From Arthrinium phaeospermum (taxonomy: Eukaryota > Ascomycota > Sordariomycetes > Amphisphaeriales > Apiosporaceae): DNA of 64,000 bases. The DNA is taken from NCBI GenBank assembly GCA_006503535.1, contig QYRS01000004.1:310001-374000 (forward strand), read 5' to 3'. The notes below the pieces were generated by a model, which had not been told where the DNA came from, did not search any database, and saw only the letters and a program-made list of their open reading frames with translations. Within the stretch, counting starts at the first letter, position 1. Every line of letters starts with the position of its first letter. Made by a program: the position numbers and the translations under genes. Positions 11,439 to 23,200 of the stretch are shown here, one piece after another.

Positions 11439-13430
11439 TCTGACAATTGTATCGCAGACTTGGCTACGAGATGTGTGGATGTATGTATTCTGACTTTTAT
11501 TCTTATTGTAGCGAATAAATACTTACAATCTTGCTTTACTGCCATCTTGTAGCCTTTACTAGATACTGCAAGCTTTTATAATCACCAACTTTCCATCCTG
11601 AGGATTTGGTGATTGCGTTTGTGTTGTCAGTAGGGGTATCACGTCATTCCAGTTTGGGGTCGCAAACCGTCCAGAAACAAAGCGTTGCAAGAATGTGGTC
11701 ATACATGTCACCAAAGCTGTTCGAAGTTGGGCTCACCAACGTCGGTGTTTACTCGCAAAGGTGAAAGACCTTCCAAAACGTTTGAAGCCAACGTATCGTA
11801 CAGCAAGCTATCGGGTTTGAAAAGTGGTATCACGGGTGTTTTGTGTGGTCGTACTTGGTTCCGAGCTTCCAGCTAACATGTGCTGCGAGTCCTTCGATCT
11901 GCTCATTCCTCCTCTGTTGGTTTAACCTTGCCGAATCTGAGTTATAAAAGACCACCCTGCGAATAAGTGATGGAATAAACCCTTACCTTGAGTATTCCAG
12001 GGCCGAAGTGTTGGTGAAGTCTCTACACACCTGCCATAGGCAATCCGCATTGCTTTCATGGAGTTGACATGAGCCACTTGCACCAAATCTCTAATGAGGC
12101 CCAGAGCTGTCGTGGACACTGTAGATAAGTACTTTTGGAATCCAGCAGTAGTTGGCTGATCTACAGGTCGCACTCGTCATAAGTATGTTTACTGGTCTTG
12201 GGTGGTCATGTTTCCGTCATTCCCGATTCCCAGAGCAAGCACATCCAGAGGTATTAGTACAGGACTTCGTAGGATATTGAATAGGGGATCAGGAAGGAAA
12301 TGATCATTATTGACCACTTCATGTGCTTTGGAAGATTCGTTGATTTTACATTGTTAGTCAGGTTACCGATATACCATCTTTGGCTTTCCTAATTTCAGTT
12401 CTATCGACTTCATACGGTTCTGTGTGTTCGGCGTGCATGGCCTCGACTGAGAAGCACCTACTCAGCCATTGATTTTCGTTAAGAACGACTCGGTCAGTTC
12501 AATATATCCGATGTGGTAATTCGCTCTGATGTTGATTTAAGCGTGGACTAATGGGATTAAACTCACTTGGGGCATCTTAACCGAGTCCACCTTCATGGTG
12601 CGTTAAGCATGGTTAAGCGGAGCTACTGGAGCTATCGATGCAGGTAATACAACGGCAATGATTTATCACAGCTATCCCTCTGCTGGCTAGGATCTGACGA
12701 GTCGGGGTCCGGTGTGTGGGCTGGCCTGATTGGCAACGGGGGTGGAGCTAACCCCTGAAGTCAACCCCTGGAACCAGTTTGCCCCGTGGGGAAGCAAACT
12801 CACTGCCACCCCGCAGAATGAATACAACCTTGCAATCGATATGCAACCAGATGAACTCAAGAGACAGCTTCTCTACCAATTATCGATAGACTATAAACGA
12901 TGATGTCATCTTTTGAAAGGATTGCATTATGCGCGGATGCCATGTATTGGTTATGGCCGATTGTCTCTGACAGCCCTCTTGTTATCCGATTGCTTGAAAT
13001 CAGATTTCCTGACACGCTCTTGGCACTGCTGATCCGAACTGTCGCCCGAGCCATGAGACAGAGCTTTAGCCGAGATTGGGCCCCAGGCAGCTGGGAACCA
13101 ACATGGCTACCTGATGGGCTGCTACCCGTGCCGCACCTCGCCAGATGAGATCTTGGCGGATTCCGTCCACCTTCGAAGGTCGGAGAGACTGCTATCCCTT
13201 GCCTGCGATGTTCCTCCGGTGACGCCAAGCCAACCATGGTCGGTCTTCTTAATCTCTTGGCCTTGCCTGGAGAAGAGTCCTATTATCTGACGGGTGTTTA
13301 CCACCTAATTCATACCCGACTCAGAAAGACCAACTTGACAATTCCCCTACTATTATTGTCAACAATTGCAAAAAAAAAAAACCCCAACATTTGCAGAAAC
13401 CCGTCACCTAACTATCCTGAGCCCTCAGCA
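11439..13430. other. 2 kb intergenic region
   Basis: No convincing gene. Overlapping ORFs at 12857-13237 (minus) and 12900-13148 (plus, 82 codons) have neither a start context nor recognisable residues. An A-run at 13371-13380 lies about 50 bp before the next start codon. The region probably holds the promoters of the two flanking divergent genes. Confidence 0.4.
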
Positions 13431-14228
13431 ATGAAGATCGAACTCGTCGCTATCGCCTCCGCCCTCTTTATATCCTGCATTCTCGCTTGGCAGGGTCCGA
13501 GCGAGAGAGATTGCGATGATGCCTACGTGTGTCTCACGTCCTTCGTATGGTGTGAACCTAGTGGTCGCGAAGGCTGTTACTACCCCGAGGGAGTCTATCC
13601 CGTAGACAGCCACACCAGCGCGACCATCATTGCGCTTGTGATGGAAGATGTGGACCACACCATCTCGTGGAGGGTCCCGCCCAATCGCAGAGACAGGCCG
13701 GTCCGCGTCCAGTGGCAGCTAGGCAAAGGTCTCACGTGGGAAGTCAGTAAGTGTGACCGGACGAGCATTTTGCCATGCCAACTACATGAGTGCTAACCGG
13801 GGCTGCGCACAATAGACACGACGGAAAACCAAGTCAAGTTCAACCCCCGCAACATCCTCAGAGCCCTCGCCCCTGGCCTCCCTGATACGGGTAACGCCAC
13901 CACCGCCAGGGCAGCCTACAACATATATAACAGCATGACCAACATAATCACGGTTGATCAGCCTGATCTTCACAAACCCGGGAAAAGGCTCGATTACGAC
14001 ATGTCGAGCCAATTCATCGTGGCCTCGTACTGGACGAAAGACTTCCTCGACGCTCAAAACCGCATCGGTCACGAGGACGAGTACAATAAGTGGAAGCTGG
14101 GCGTCGGCATCAGTGTAGGGCTGGGGGCACCCATCTTGATGGCCGGCACGGCGATGGCCACTTTGGTCGTGGCGAAGAGAATGGGCTTGAGAGCGGGAGA
14201 TGCGGGCGCCACTCCGCCCAAGGCTTGA
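13431..14228 (+). CDS. Small secreted single-pass membrane protein
   Basis: A 242-aa protein in two exons, 13431-13746 and 13816-14228. It starts with a signal peptide (MKIELVAIASALFISCILAW), has six Cys in the next 40 residues (CDDAYVC, VWCEP, GCYYP), N-glycosylation sequons (NTT at the exon joint, NAT), and a C-terminal membrane segment (LGVGISVGLGAPILMAGTAMATLVVAKR) followed by a short basic tail. This predicts a type I surface protein with an extracellular domain of about 190 residues and a tiny cytoplasmic tail. I recognise no family. It lies inside the HET/NACHT island, so a recognition role is possible but is only inferred from place. Confidence 0.68.
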
Positions 14229-14633
14229 AAGTCCGAATTCGGGGGTGGTTCACATGCATAGTGAGATGAAATTTGGGGGTCATGGTGTGGAGGAAACATG
14301 GGATCTTGGGCTGGCTGTTCTTTGACGATGCCTCATTAGTGCGATAACTCGGCTACTGTGCCTACATTCACAATCGGGCTGTTTTCGTAATCCTTTGTCT
14401 TCAACACAATTGACTACCATTACTTTTGGCTTGGCAGTAGAAACATAGCCTTTGTACATGAGGCTTGTCGCAAGTACCCCTAGTTTGATGATTATTATAA
14501 AGACCACAAAGGCCTCCGAGGAAGGCAAAACGTAGCAAGCACATCAAGCTTATTCGCTCAGCATTAGCAGATACAGCCTTTCCAGGAAACACTAACCTAC
14601 AGCAAAACACAGCTCCCAGGAACCACCACTAAC
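14229..14633. other. Intergenic
   Basis: Between the secreted membrane protein and the tandem plus-strand CWH/CxxC gene. Several short minus-strand ORFs cross it without features. It is probably a 3' UTR plus promoter. Confidence 0.4.
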
Positions 14634-15335
14634 ATGGCTTCTTCTTCAGCACCGCGGCGAGTGACCTTCGTCACCAACGTCAACACGGTGCACACGGGCT
14701 GCTGGCACATCGACAACCGCGCCACCCCGATCCAGCGCCGGGTCGTCCGGACGCTGCGGCCCGGCGAGCCCGAGCCCGCCGAGACGGTCACGACGGTGAG
14801 CGAGGCCAAGACGCAGGGCACCTGCGCCGCCTGCACAACGAAGCTGGTCGAGTCGCGCAAGGAGCTGAAGGAGGCCCGCAACGACGTCTGGATCCGCCGG
14901 CTGGGCGAGGAGACGGACATGGGCAAGGCCTTCCGCCTCTTCTTCACGCTGGAGCAGCAGTTTCTGATGCAGTTCATGCAGAACTGCAAGGCGGCCGTCG
15001 TCGAGGACCAGGACACGTACCACCGCCGCCCCCTGGAAAAACACACGCGCCAGATCCGCCAGCTGGTGCTGTTCGGCAACGAGCTGCAGCGCGAGGTGGC
15101 GGTCAACGAAAAGCCGAACCAGCAGGTGGTGGAGACGGTCATTCTCGAGATGGGCAAGTCGTTCCTGGCCGGCGACATGTGGCAGCGGACGAACGAGAGC
15201 GATTTCCGGGACGGGATCGAGCTGGCGGTCCCGGCGATCATGACTACCGTCCTCGCCATGCGGCCCGGCGCGAACCTGGCTGCGGATGTCCGGGGGGTTA
15301 TGGTAACCGAGTTTGGAAAGGCTAGTATTTACTAA
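14634..15335 (+). CDS. Unnamed CWH/CxxC family protein, copy 2
   Basis: A single-exon, 233-aa predicted soluble protein, paralogous to the gene at 10743-11438. Shared features: HTGCWHID (H20, C23, H25) and CAAC (C64, C67), the block KHTRQIRQLVLFGNELQREV against RYTRQLHQLSIFAEEMEREV, and VETVILEMGKSFLAGDMW against RETILVLGESFLGRNVW. The CxxC pair is at residues 64 and 67 in both. The coding sequence is much more GC-rich than copy 1, so the two are old duplicates or arrived separately. It has no membrane segment or signal peptide. The function is unknown; a zinc site is inferred from the Cys/His spacing. Confidence 0.72.
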   Translation: MASSSAPRRVTFVTNVNTVHTGCWHIDNRATPIQRRVVRTLRPGEPEPAETVTTVSEAKTQGTCAACTTKLVESRKELKEARNDVWIRRLGEETDMGKAFRLFFTLEQQFLMQFMQNCKAAVVEDQDTYHRRPLEKHTRQIRQLVLFGNELQREVAVNEKPNQQVVETVILEMGKSFLAGDMWQRTNESDFRDGIELAVPAIMTTVLAMRPGANLAADVRGVMVTEFGKASIY

Positions 15336-15696
15336 TCGTCTCTTTTAACTAGTCCCCTTAGTATGACTCGAGCTAGTGAGCGGCATTGCCGCCCCCCTGC
15401 TGGATCCCGTACAAAACTAGAAAGATAGGGAAGTAATACAGAAGGTAAGTAAGAATGAAGATTTGCAGGTACTAGATGTCAAAACAGGATCATAAAATGG
15501 AACGTGTCTTCGCAGTAGAAATTGCACCTATTGTTGCCCGATGTCCTTGATCCTCTTTTTTCCTCCACTGTCCTTTGTGCCCTTGTGCCTTCACCTTTCC
15601 GTCCTTTTTCCTTTGTACCCATTCTTAGGTACTATGACACTGCTTTACTTCCCTGATCGGGCTCTTGGATATTAGTGTCTTGTTGCTCGTTCAGAC
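15336..15696. other. Convergent intergenic region
   Basis: Lies between the 3' ends of the copy 2 gene and the second HET gene. It is pyrimidine-rich around 15540-15620. It holds only 3' UTR-like sequence. Confidence 0.4.
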
Positions 15697-18090
15697 TCAG
15701 ATAATCTCAATCGAAGAAATCTCCGTCCCATCAACGAAGTCGGCCTTGAAAGGGCTGGGACCCGAGGTCCGTACGCCCATTTGCTGCACGGCTTCCGTAG
15801 ATGGGATGCAGAAGAAGCCGCATCTGGAGTAGACCGCGTCCAGGTTTTCGTGGGGCTTGACTATCAGACCAGTGACCCAGCACATGAGGCGCGAGTCCTC
15901 ATCCAGAAGCTGTATGCATCGCAGGGGCAGACATCGCCTATCGTGACAGCTCCAGGTATCTGGATCTTCCTCTTCGTGGTCGTCACCAGAAAAGACTGCG
16001 TTCTCAGTATCTTCGGTGACCAGCACGAGCTGTCTGACCTGGCCTTGCCTGGCCCTACTCATGATCGACGCTAGCGTGGGAAGATGCCCGCGAAGTTTGA
16101 TGGAGATTGCCGAGTCTTCGCCATCCACTTGGGCACCCTGGAGGCTCGTGGGGCCCACTACGACATCCGATACAAGTGGATACCAGTCTGATTTTTGAAG
16201 TAGACCCGAAGCCGGGAAGACGACCTGGTACGGCACAGCGGACCGATACTTGCGGTGCCTCAAGAATCGTTCCCAAAGCGTCGGCCACGGCAGATGATTC
16301 CAGTCGAAGAATATCTGCGGATGAAACTCGTAGTGAACTCGCCCGTCGATGCTGGCCCACGACCAGGTCGGGGCTCGGTACTCCGGGGCCCGGACACCTG
16401 GCGGCCCCCGGGTGGTGTCAATGTGCCACTCGAGCATGAGCGGGATATGGCGCTCAAAGATGCCCGCCCAGTACCCGTCCTTTGACCTGAGGCCTTCGGC
16501 ATCATGATACAGCCTCCGGACGAGCTCCGCCACCCCAAACAGGGCAATGAGCATGTCGCCGTGTTTGGTGAGATTGGTCCGCGTGTATGCCTCGACCAGA
16601 TCGCACCAGACGCTGAGGGACGCATCGGTCTTCTTTTCGGGAAAACTTATCATGTCCTGGGAACCCTGCTCTTTCGCATTGAGAGCCTGATCATCCAAAT
16701 TTGGGTGTTCGAGGTCTGTGTGGTAAACATTGTCAAGATGCTCGCGGGTAGATCTGAAACGCGTCTTTTTGGGTGATGCTGCCAGGTTCATGCTTTCCAT
16801 ATCCTTCGCATTGAGAACAGTATCGTCCATTTTGAGTCGCTTAAGGTCCGTGTGGCCGTTCTTCTTAAGATACTCAGGGATCCCTCGTGGGTATACCTCA
16901 CAGGCGTCAATGGTGGCGCATTCCCATAGCAGTTGCTCGCTACCGAAGTGCAGGACACGAGGGGCAAGATATCGCTCTTGAAAGACCCACCCTCTGGATA
17001 GGAGCACCGTATTAATAAGTTCGGCCCACCAAAAGAACGGATCAACCACGTACATCACATTATCGCCATCGTTTTTTGGCTGGTGAAATCTGCTGCTTGG
17101 TGACCTGGGGTGATGTTGCTCCTCCGACTCATCGATAGCACCAAGCCATAGAGGCTGTACAATAGGCGGTAGCGGTATATCTCTGCCCTCTAGGGTCTCC
17201 AAGAAGCTGTACGTGTTGTTCGGAACACCTGTGGCCGAGATGTTGACAACGGCGTTCGTGTAGATATTGCACATCTGCAGCCCTTGCTCTCTCCAGTCCT
17301 GGTAAGAGTCTTGGATAATGCATAGACAGTCAATCCAAATGTATTGGATCCCCAACTCGAGGGCGACTGTGATCGCATCTTGGAAAGTGGCCGGCAGTTT
17401 CGCCACGGGCTGCGGCGCCGTAAGAGTCTCCGTATTCTCCTGAAGCAGCTTTACAGTAGGCTCGTTACTCCAGCGGTGACTTAGTGTTGCGTACCGATCT
17501 GCTGCTTGCTCGAGATTGACCCTGTGCACGAGCCGCCAATGCTCTCCGTCCCCTATTCCGATCGCGACAAGCCGCTCAGGGACGTAAAAGCCCGATTTGG
17601 TTTTCCATGCGCTGAGAAGTCGACAATCAGGGTGATTGTCTTGGCACTCGTTGATCCATTGTTCGGCTGTGTTCATATATTGACGGGTGGGCCTTTCCTT
17701 GCTCTCTGAGGTGGATGGGAGCGCGTCGCGTACGCCTGCTAGAGTCAGTCGCTTCACGGCCATTAACACCCCTTATGATTACCCACTTTGAAGTGGCAAT
17801 AGGTCAAATCTCCTTTGGCGCTCGCCATAATGTTCTCCATCCCAACTGAGGAAGACACTAAACCTATTGTGTTCGGAGGGCCCATCAACAATGTAATTGG
17901 TCAGAGCGGTATCATCAAGGTCTGCGAGGGTGCCATTCGAACGCCTGAACTCTGATGACAAGCCCTTGCACATATAGCACCCAGCGGCAACAGCTTCCTT
18001 GAAAGATTCATTATCGGGATGGTGGAGGTGCCAGCGGGTGTCGTTTGGACGCGAAAAGATCTCTTGGCAGCGATTGCAGAGAGAGGCCAT
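15697..18090 (-). CDS. HET-domain protein with internal duplication
   Basis: A 780-aa HET protein in two exons, 18090-17787 and 17735-15697 (donor GTGGGT; the 51-nt intron keeps the frame). I chose the ATG at 18090, which gives MASLCNRCQEIF with a CxxC and later CYMC, the usual N-terminal module of fungal HET proteins. HET blocks: YATLSHRW (about 183-190), GIQYIWIDCLCIIQDS (about 230-245), and LLSRGWVFQERYLAPRVLHF (about 347-367). After the domain, two copies of a ~31-residue unit (HTDL...DD..LNAK...KKT) lie 44 residues apart. The C-terminal part has the APTWSWAS motif. Function by family: trigger or sensor of incompatibility cell death; its partner is unknown. Confidence 0.85.
16631..16854 (-). 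repeat. Internal tandem duplication in HET gene
   Basis: Two in-frame copies, about 16854-16763 and 16722-16631, period 132 bp. At protein level both read HTDL-x5-DD-x2-LNAK-x3-S-...-KKT. The DNA copies have diverged, so the duplication is not recent. Confidence 0.7.
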
Positions 18091-18960
18091 GGTTGATAGC
18101 CAAATATGGTCAGGTTCCAAGGTAAGACGGGAAAGAAATGACAATTCGGTAGAAATAAAGCTTGAGACTTGAATGTCGTACCCCGCACCTGTGCTTACTG
18201 CCCCACGAAATGTTCTGGTAGCGCAAGAGGCCAGGCTCTGCTTACACTGCATGACAACTTGCGGGTTGCCAAGCCTCTCTAGATGCCAATTAGATCGGGT
18301 AGGTATCGCATGCATCAGAGAAAAAGCTGCCTGTATTCCCCCGGTCTAGCCCAATTGAGATTAGGCATCATCATCGTGTCCCTGCATTTGGGGAGCCAAC
18401 TGCTGCTTCCCGTTGGCTGCCAGGTATAAAGCCCATGTATCAAAACAAGATATAGAGGCGGCCGGCGCGACTTGTGGTGAGAAGAGAATAGGGGCAAGTT
18501 GTCGTGAGACCTCCTAGTCTGGGATTTGATGGAGGGATGCTGCAGATTAAAAAGTTAAGGGATCATACCCGGAACCCAGGTAGCCAGTTTTGATCATTCT
18601 AATGACTTTGAAGGCAGAGATGTGCCCTGCAGCGGATTAGTTAAAGATCCTGGTGAATCATCAGGGGTTTGGCCACGAGGCCGGGGTTACTCATCGGAAC
18701 GAAATTCCTTCATACTAGCAGGAGTGTAACAGGGGGGAGGGGGTTGTGTAGTAGTCGAAGGAACACTGCACGCAGCTGCGTAAAAGGGAGGTCCACTTGA
18801 TTCAAGCCCATGTGCAAGCAAGTCAGATTGCCAGTTGTCCAGGCTTGCACGGTCATGATAAGCTGTGACAAGTCTGCAGACAGTAAGCGACTTTCGGGGT
18901 TTATTCCTTCCTGATCCAGTGTTTATTCCACGTTATCCCAATGTCTTATAAAGGAAGAGG
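18091..18960. other. Intergenic, HET promoter to repeat block
   Basis: Normal-composition sequence upstream of the HET gene, ending where the AT-rich block starts. Several TTTATTCC-like words occur around 18900-18990. No gene was seen. Confidence 0.4.
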
Positions 18961-19131
18961 AGCCGTTTATTCGGGAAATTTTTATTATTCCCTCTTGCGA
19001 TATCCTGTTCCCTTTAAAAAGAATAAATTTTAACGCCGAGAGTTATTAAGTACAACTTACCTTAAAAGCTTAAATCTTAATCTAAACTAGGGGGGGGGTG
19101 TATAGTATAATGGTGAGAGGTTAATAAGTGG

Positions 19132-19655
19132 CTAGTGTAGCTAGTACGGTTAGAAATTAAAAATGATTTAAATAGAGATTTAAGTTAATAATTAAAAGTT
19201 AAGTGTAAAGGCTTTAATAAGTCTTTATATAAATTAAAAAAGTTATTATTTTTATATTTTAATAATAATATTATATTTAATATAATTTATATATAAAATA
19301 TATATAAAGATAGGAAATAAAAAGAGATTTTAATATTATTATTTTTAAGTTAATATAATTAAAAAAAGGTTATTTTTTAATTAAGTAGGCGTTTATTTAA
19401 AGGTTTTAATACTTTTTCTTAATTAATACTTAACTAGTATTCTATTATATTTAACTTAATTTAACTTAAGTTAATATTAAAAAAATTGTTTTTTTAAAGG
19501 TTATTTTTAAGCGTTTTTAAATATTTAATCGGGTTAAGTTTAAAAAAGTTAAGATTTTTAATAATAAGGGTATTAAGCTATTTATATTTAAAAGTTAATT
19601 TTCGGTTTAAACTATTACTAGCGTAGCTTTTAAAAAACCACTTTAGCTACACTAG
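19132..19655. mobile_element. Short TIR element (MITE-like), RIP-mutated
   Basis: CTAGTGTAGCTA at 19132-19143 and its exact reverse complement at 19644-19655 bound 524 bp of AT-rich sequence without coding capacity. The ends could be TA-flanked inverted repeats of a Tc1/mariner-type non-autonomous element. The inverted repeat beyond 12 bp is poor, perhaps from RIP, so the class is tentative. Confidence 0.4.
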
Positions 19656-20070
19656 TTATATACCATCCCCTTACGCCAGCTGCAGTTTAAAACTAAGGTA
19701 AGGTATAACGCTCTTGGGCGACAGCTATGATAGCTACCGTAAGTATTGGGGCGAAGCGGCATTGTGTGCCTGTTTCGGGCGGCCAGCGTTTTAATTTGAT
19801 TGGTAGAGATGAATTGACAAGTATTGATAAGCGTAAGTACATCTCGGTAATGCAGGCGAGTCGTCAACGATTCGACCTGGAGGTCTCTAATGCTTGACCA
19901 CCACCCATCTCTGCCCAAATAAGCAATTTACCATTAGAGGCGTAGTTAAGGTGCGCAGGGATTTCTATAAGGTAAATTAAGGAAGTTCTTAACTGTAAGC
20001 CTAGGTATAAATAAATATTTAATCTAGTTTTTAACTTCGAGTCCTAGCTGGGTTTTCACGTTATAATAAC
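19656..20070. other. Less mutated patch between two elements
   Basis: Part of this stretch (about 19670-19920) has near-normal composition, unlike both neighbours. An 88-codon minus-strand ORF runs through it without recognisable features. It may be ancestral unique sequence into which the two elements inserted. Confidence 0.4.
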
Positions 20071-20278
20071 ATTATATATTAATATATTTAGTTTAAAGGT
20101 AATATTTAATATAGTTTAAAGGGATTATATACGCTACGCGTACGGATTACTTATTTTATTATATAAAAGGGATTTTATAATTTTTTCTTTTTTAAAATAA
20201 ATTATATTTATATAAAATTTAAATATATTATATTATATATTATTATTTATTATATATATATAAAGCTTATTTAATATT
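20071..20278 (+). repeat. 5' LTR of degraded retrotransposon
   Basis: Left copy of the direct repeat, carrying CTACGCGTACG at about 20131-20141. The exact outer boundary is uncertain by roughly 10 bp because RIP has blurred the TG/CA ends. Confidence 0.6.
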
Positions 20279-23200
20279 AATTAATAATTATATAAAGTAA
20301 TTATAAATTAATAAGAATAATAAAACGGTTATTAAAAGCGTATTTTAATAATTATATTAAATAGTTTTAAAAATTTCGTATAATAAAATTTAATAAAAAA
20401 GCGAGTAAACTTCGTTATATAACCTCGAACCCTTTTTTTAAATTATTAAAAAAAAAAAAAAATTAAATTTATAATTATATAAACAATAAATTACGTTATA
20501 TATTATTTTATATTTTAAACTATTATTATATAATTAAATTAAATAATATTATTATAAATATAACTTTTATAAATAAGAATTTTAATTTTAATTTTACCCT
20601 TTAATTAAATTTAAATAGCGATTATATTATATATAAATATTATTTAATGTATAAAAATCTTAAAAGGAATATATTAAAAATATTTTAATATTATTTTTTA
20701 AGATAAAATCCTTAATATTAATATCTTTTTTAAAATATTCGAAATATAAAAATTATATATTATTTATTTTATATAATATTTATATAATTATATTATCCTT
20801 AAAATTAAAAAAATTATATTAAAAAAATAATTTTTTAAAAATTTTAAAATATAAAAAATATAATATTTTAAAAAAATAAAATATATAATAATAAAGAAAT
20901 ACCTCTTTTATTTTAATAAATATAACGTTTTTATATCGTTTAAATCGATTTATAATCGATTAATAAATACTATAAAATAAATAAAAAAAAAATTAAAAAA
21001 ATTATATATAATAATCTTTTTTAATAAATTTTTTATTTAATTATAAAATTATATTAAATATTAATTATATAATTTTTATTAAAATTATAATAAATATTAA
21101 CCGTATAAAACTTATAAAAATATTTAATTATATTAATTAAAAATAAATTATTAAATTATATAAGATAATAAATAAATAATTTTTAATTTATATCGATAAT
21201 AAACCCTGAATTATTTAAAATTAATATTAATTAATTTATATATATTTACCCGGTTTTTAATCGCGACGTTATATTTAATTTATTTATATAAATTTTAATA
21301 CTTTAATATAACGCGATATATAATATTTTATTAATATATTCGGTATAAAACGTAATAATTAAAAGTTATAAAGTTATTATTTTTTAAAAAACATATTATA
21401 AAAAATAAATATATATCGGTTAATTATATAATATTTTTATAAATAAAGCTTAAATATTTATTAATTAATATCGTCGGTATAGTTTTTTTTAAAAGAATTA
21501 TTATATATTTTTTTAAAATATATTTATTAATTATATAAAGTAATTTTATTTTTATTATATTAAACTTAAAAAGAAATAAAATAAAATATATTACCTTTTA
21601 AATAATTATTTTAATATTAAAATAAATTATAATTAATATTATATAAATTAAATAGGAATAATTTTTAATTAAATAAAAAAAGAAAACTTAGAAAAAATAT
21701 AATATAAAGTTTTAAAAATACTCTTTAATAAATTTTAATTTATATAATAAGCTTTTAATAAAAATTTTTAAAAAAAGTTTAATTTTAAAGCTTTATTATA
21801 TAAATATATTATAAAATCCGCGATTTAAAAACGGTTTTTATATATATAAAATTAACGTATAAAAGTTTATTTTTTAATTTTTAAATATTTATAATTACCG
21901 CTTTTAATTAAAAAAAAGTAAAAGGATATTTAATAAATACTTTATATAATAATTTATTATTGGAAATATTTTTTATTAATTATTAATATATTATATAAAA
22001 TTAATTAATAATTATATAATAATTAATAATTATATAATTAAAGCCCGTTTTAAAATAATTAAAATTAATAGATTATATTTATATATTATTTAAAAATATT
22101 ATATATATATTAATATATAGTATATAATTTAATTAATTAAAGGTATATTATATTTATTATAAATAAAAATTAATTAATATATTATTAATTTAAAGAGTAA
22201 TAAAAAATATATATAATATTTATAAATATATATATTTTTAAGATAAACCTTAGAGATTATAATAAATTTTTATATAAATAAAAAAGAGAATTTTTAATTA
22301 TTAATAATAATAAAAATATTATATTAAAAGAGGAAATTATTAATTTTAACGTTATATAAAACGGTATTTATTATTTTATAAACGTTATATTCTTTTATTA
22401 TTTAATAAGAAAAGATATTTATTTTATAAAAAAATTAACTATATAAATAAATTAATTTTTATTTTATAAATAATATAATTAATAATATTAAAATAAGTTA
22501 TAAAATATCGACGCTATATACATTTTAATTATTAATAAATTATAAATTAAAATATATATATAAAAACTTTAAAATAAATATTAATTAAATCCTTAAAATA
22601 ATATCGATTTAATTTAAAAATTTATTTACTATAATTTTTATTAAATCCGTAATTATATAAAAAGATTTAAAAATTATAAAATATAATATTTTTAATATAA
22701 CTATACTTTTTTTACTTTTATTATATAATATCGATTAATTTTAAATTTATTATAATAATATTTAAAATATTATTATATAAAAAAGCGATAATATATAATT
22801 CTTTATTATTTAAAAATAAAAATATTTATTTTTTAACGTTAATTATATAAAATAAATAATATATTTTATTAAAATATAATTTCGATACTTTTATCGATAA
22901 TTTAAATACCTTCGTATAAAAAAGTTATATAACTTTTTTAAAAATATCGAATATAATAATATTAAATCGATAAATTTAAAAAAAATTTAAAAATTCTATT
23001 TATAATATTAATTATATAATTTAATTTTATAACGATTTAAATTTTTATTAAAAAATAATTATAAATTTAATTATAAAATTATCGTTGATATTATATATAT
23101 AACGAATAAAATACTTTTTATATTATTAATATAAATATTTCGTTTTAAATTATTACGTTTTTAAAAACTTTTTTTATATAAAATATAAAACGTTTTTTAT

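Noticed and set aside
12857..13237. Overlapping ORFs on both strands (82 and 126 codons)
   Set aside because: Neither has a domain or a signal peptide; overlap on both strands points to chance.
19652..19918. 88-codon ORF in the less mutated patch
   Set aside because: No recognisable residues and starts inside the inverted end of the TIR element.
20025..20062. tRNA T-arm-like word (TTCGAGTCC) before the LTR element
   Set aside because: The adjacent bases do not form a stem and no A box or acceptor strand could be found.
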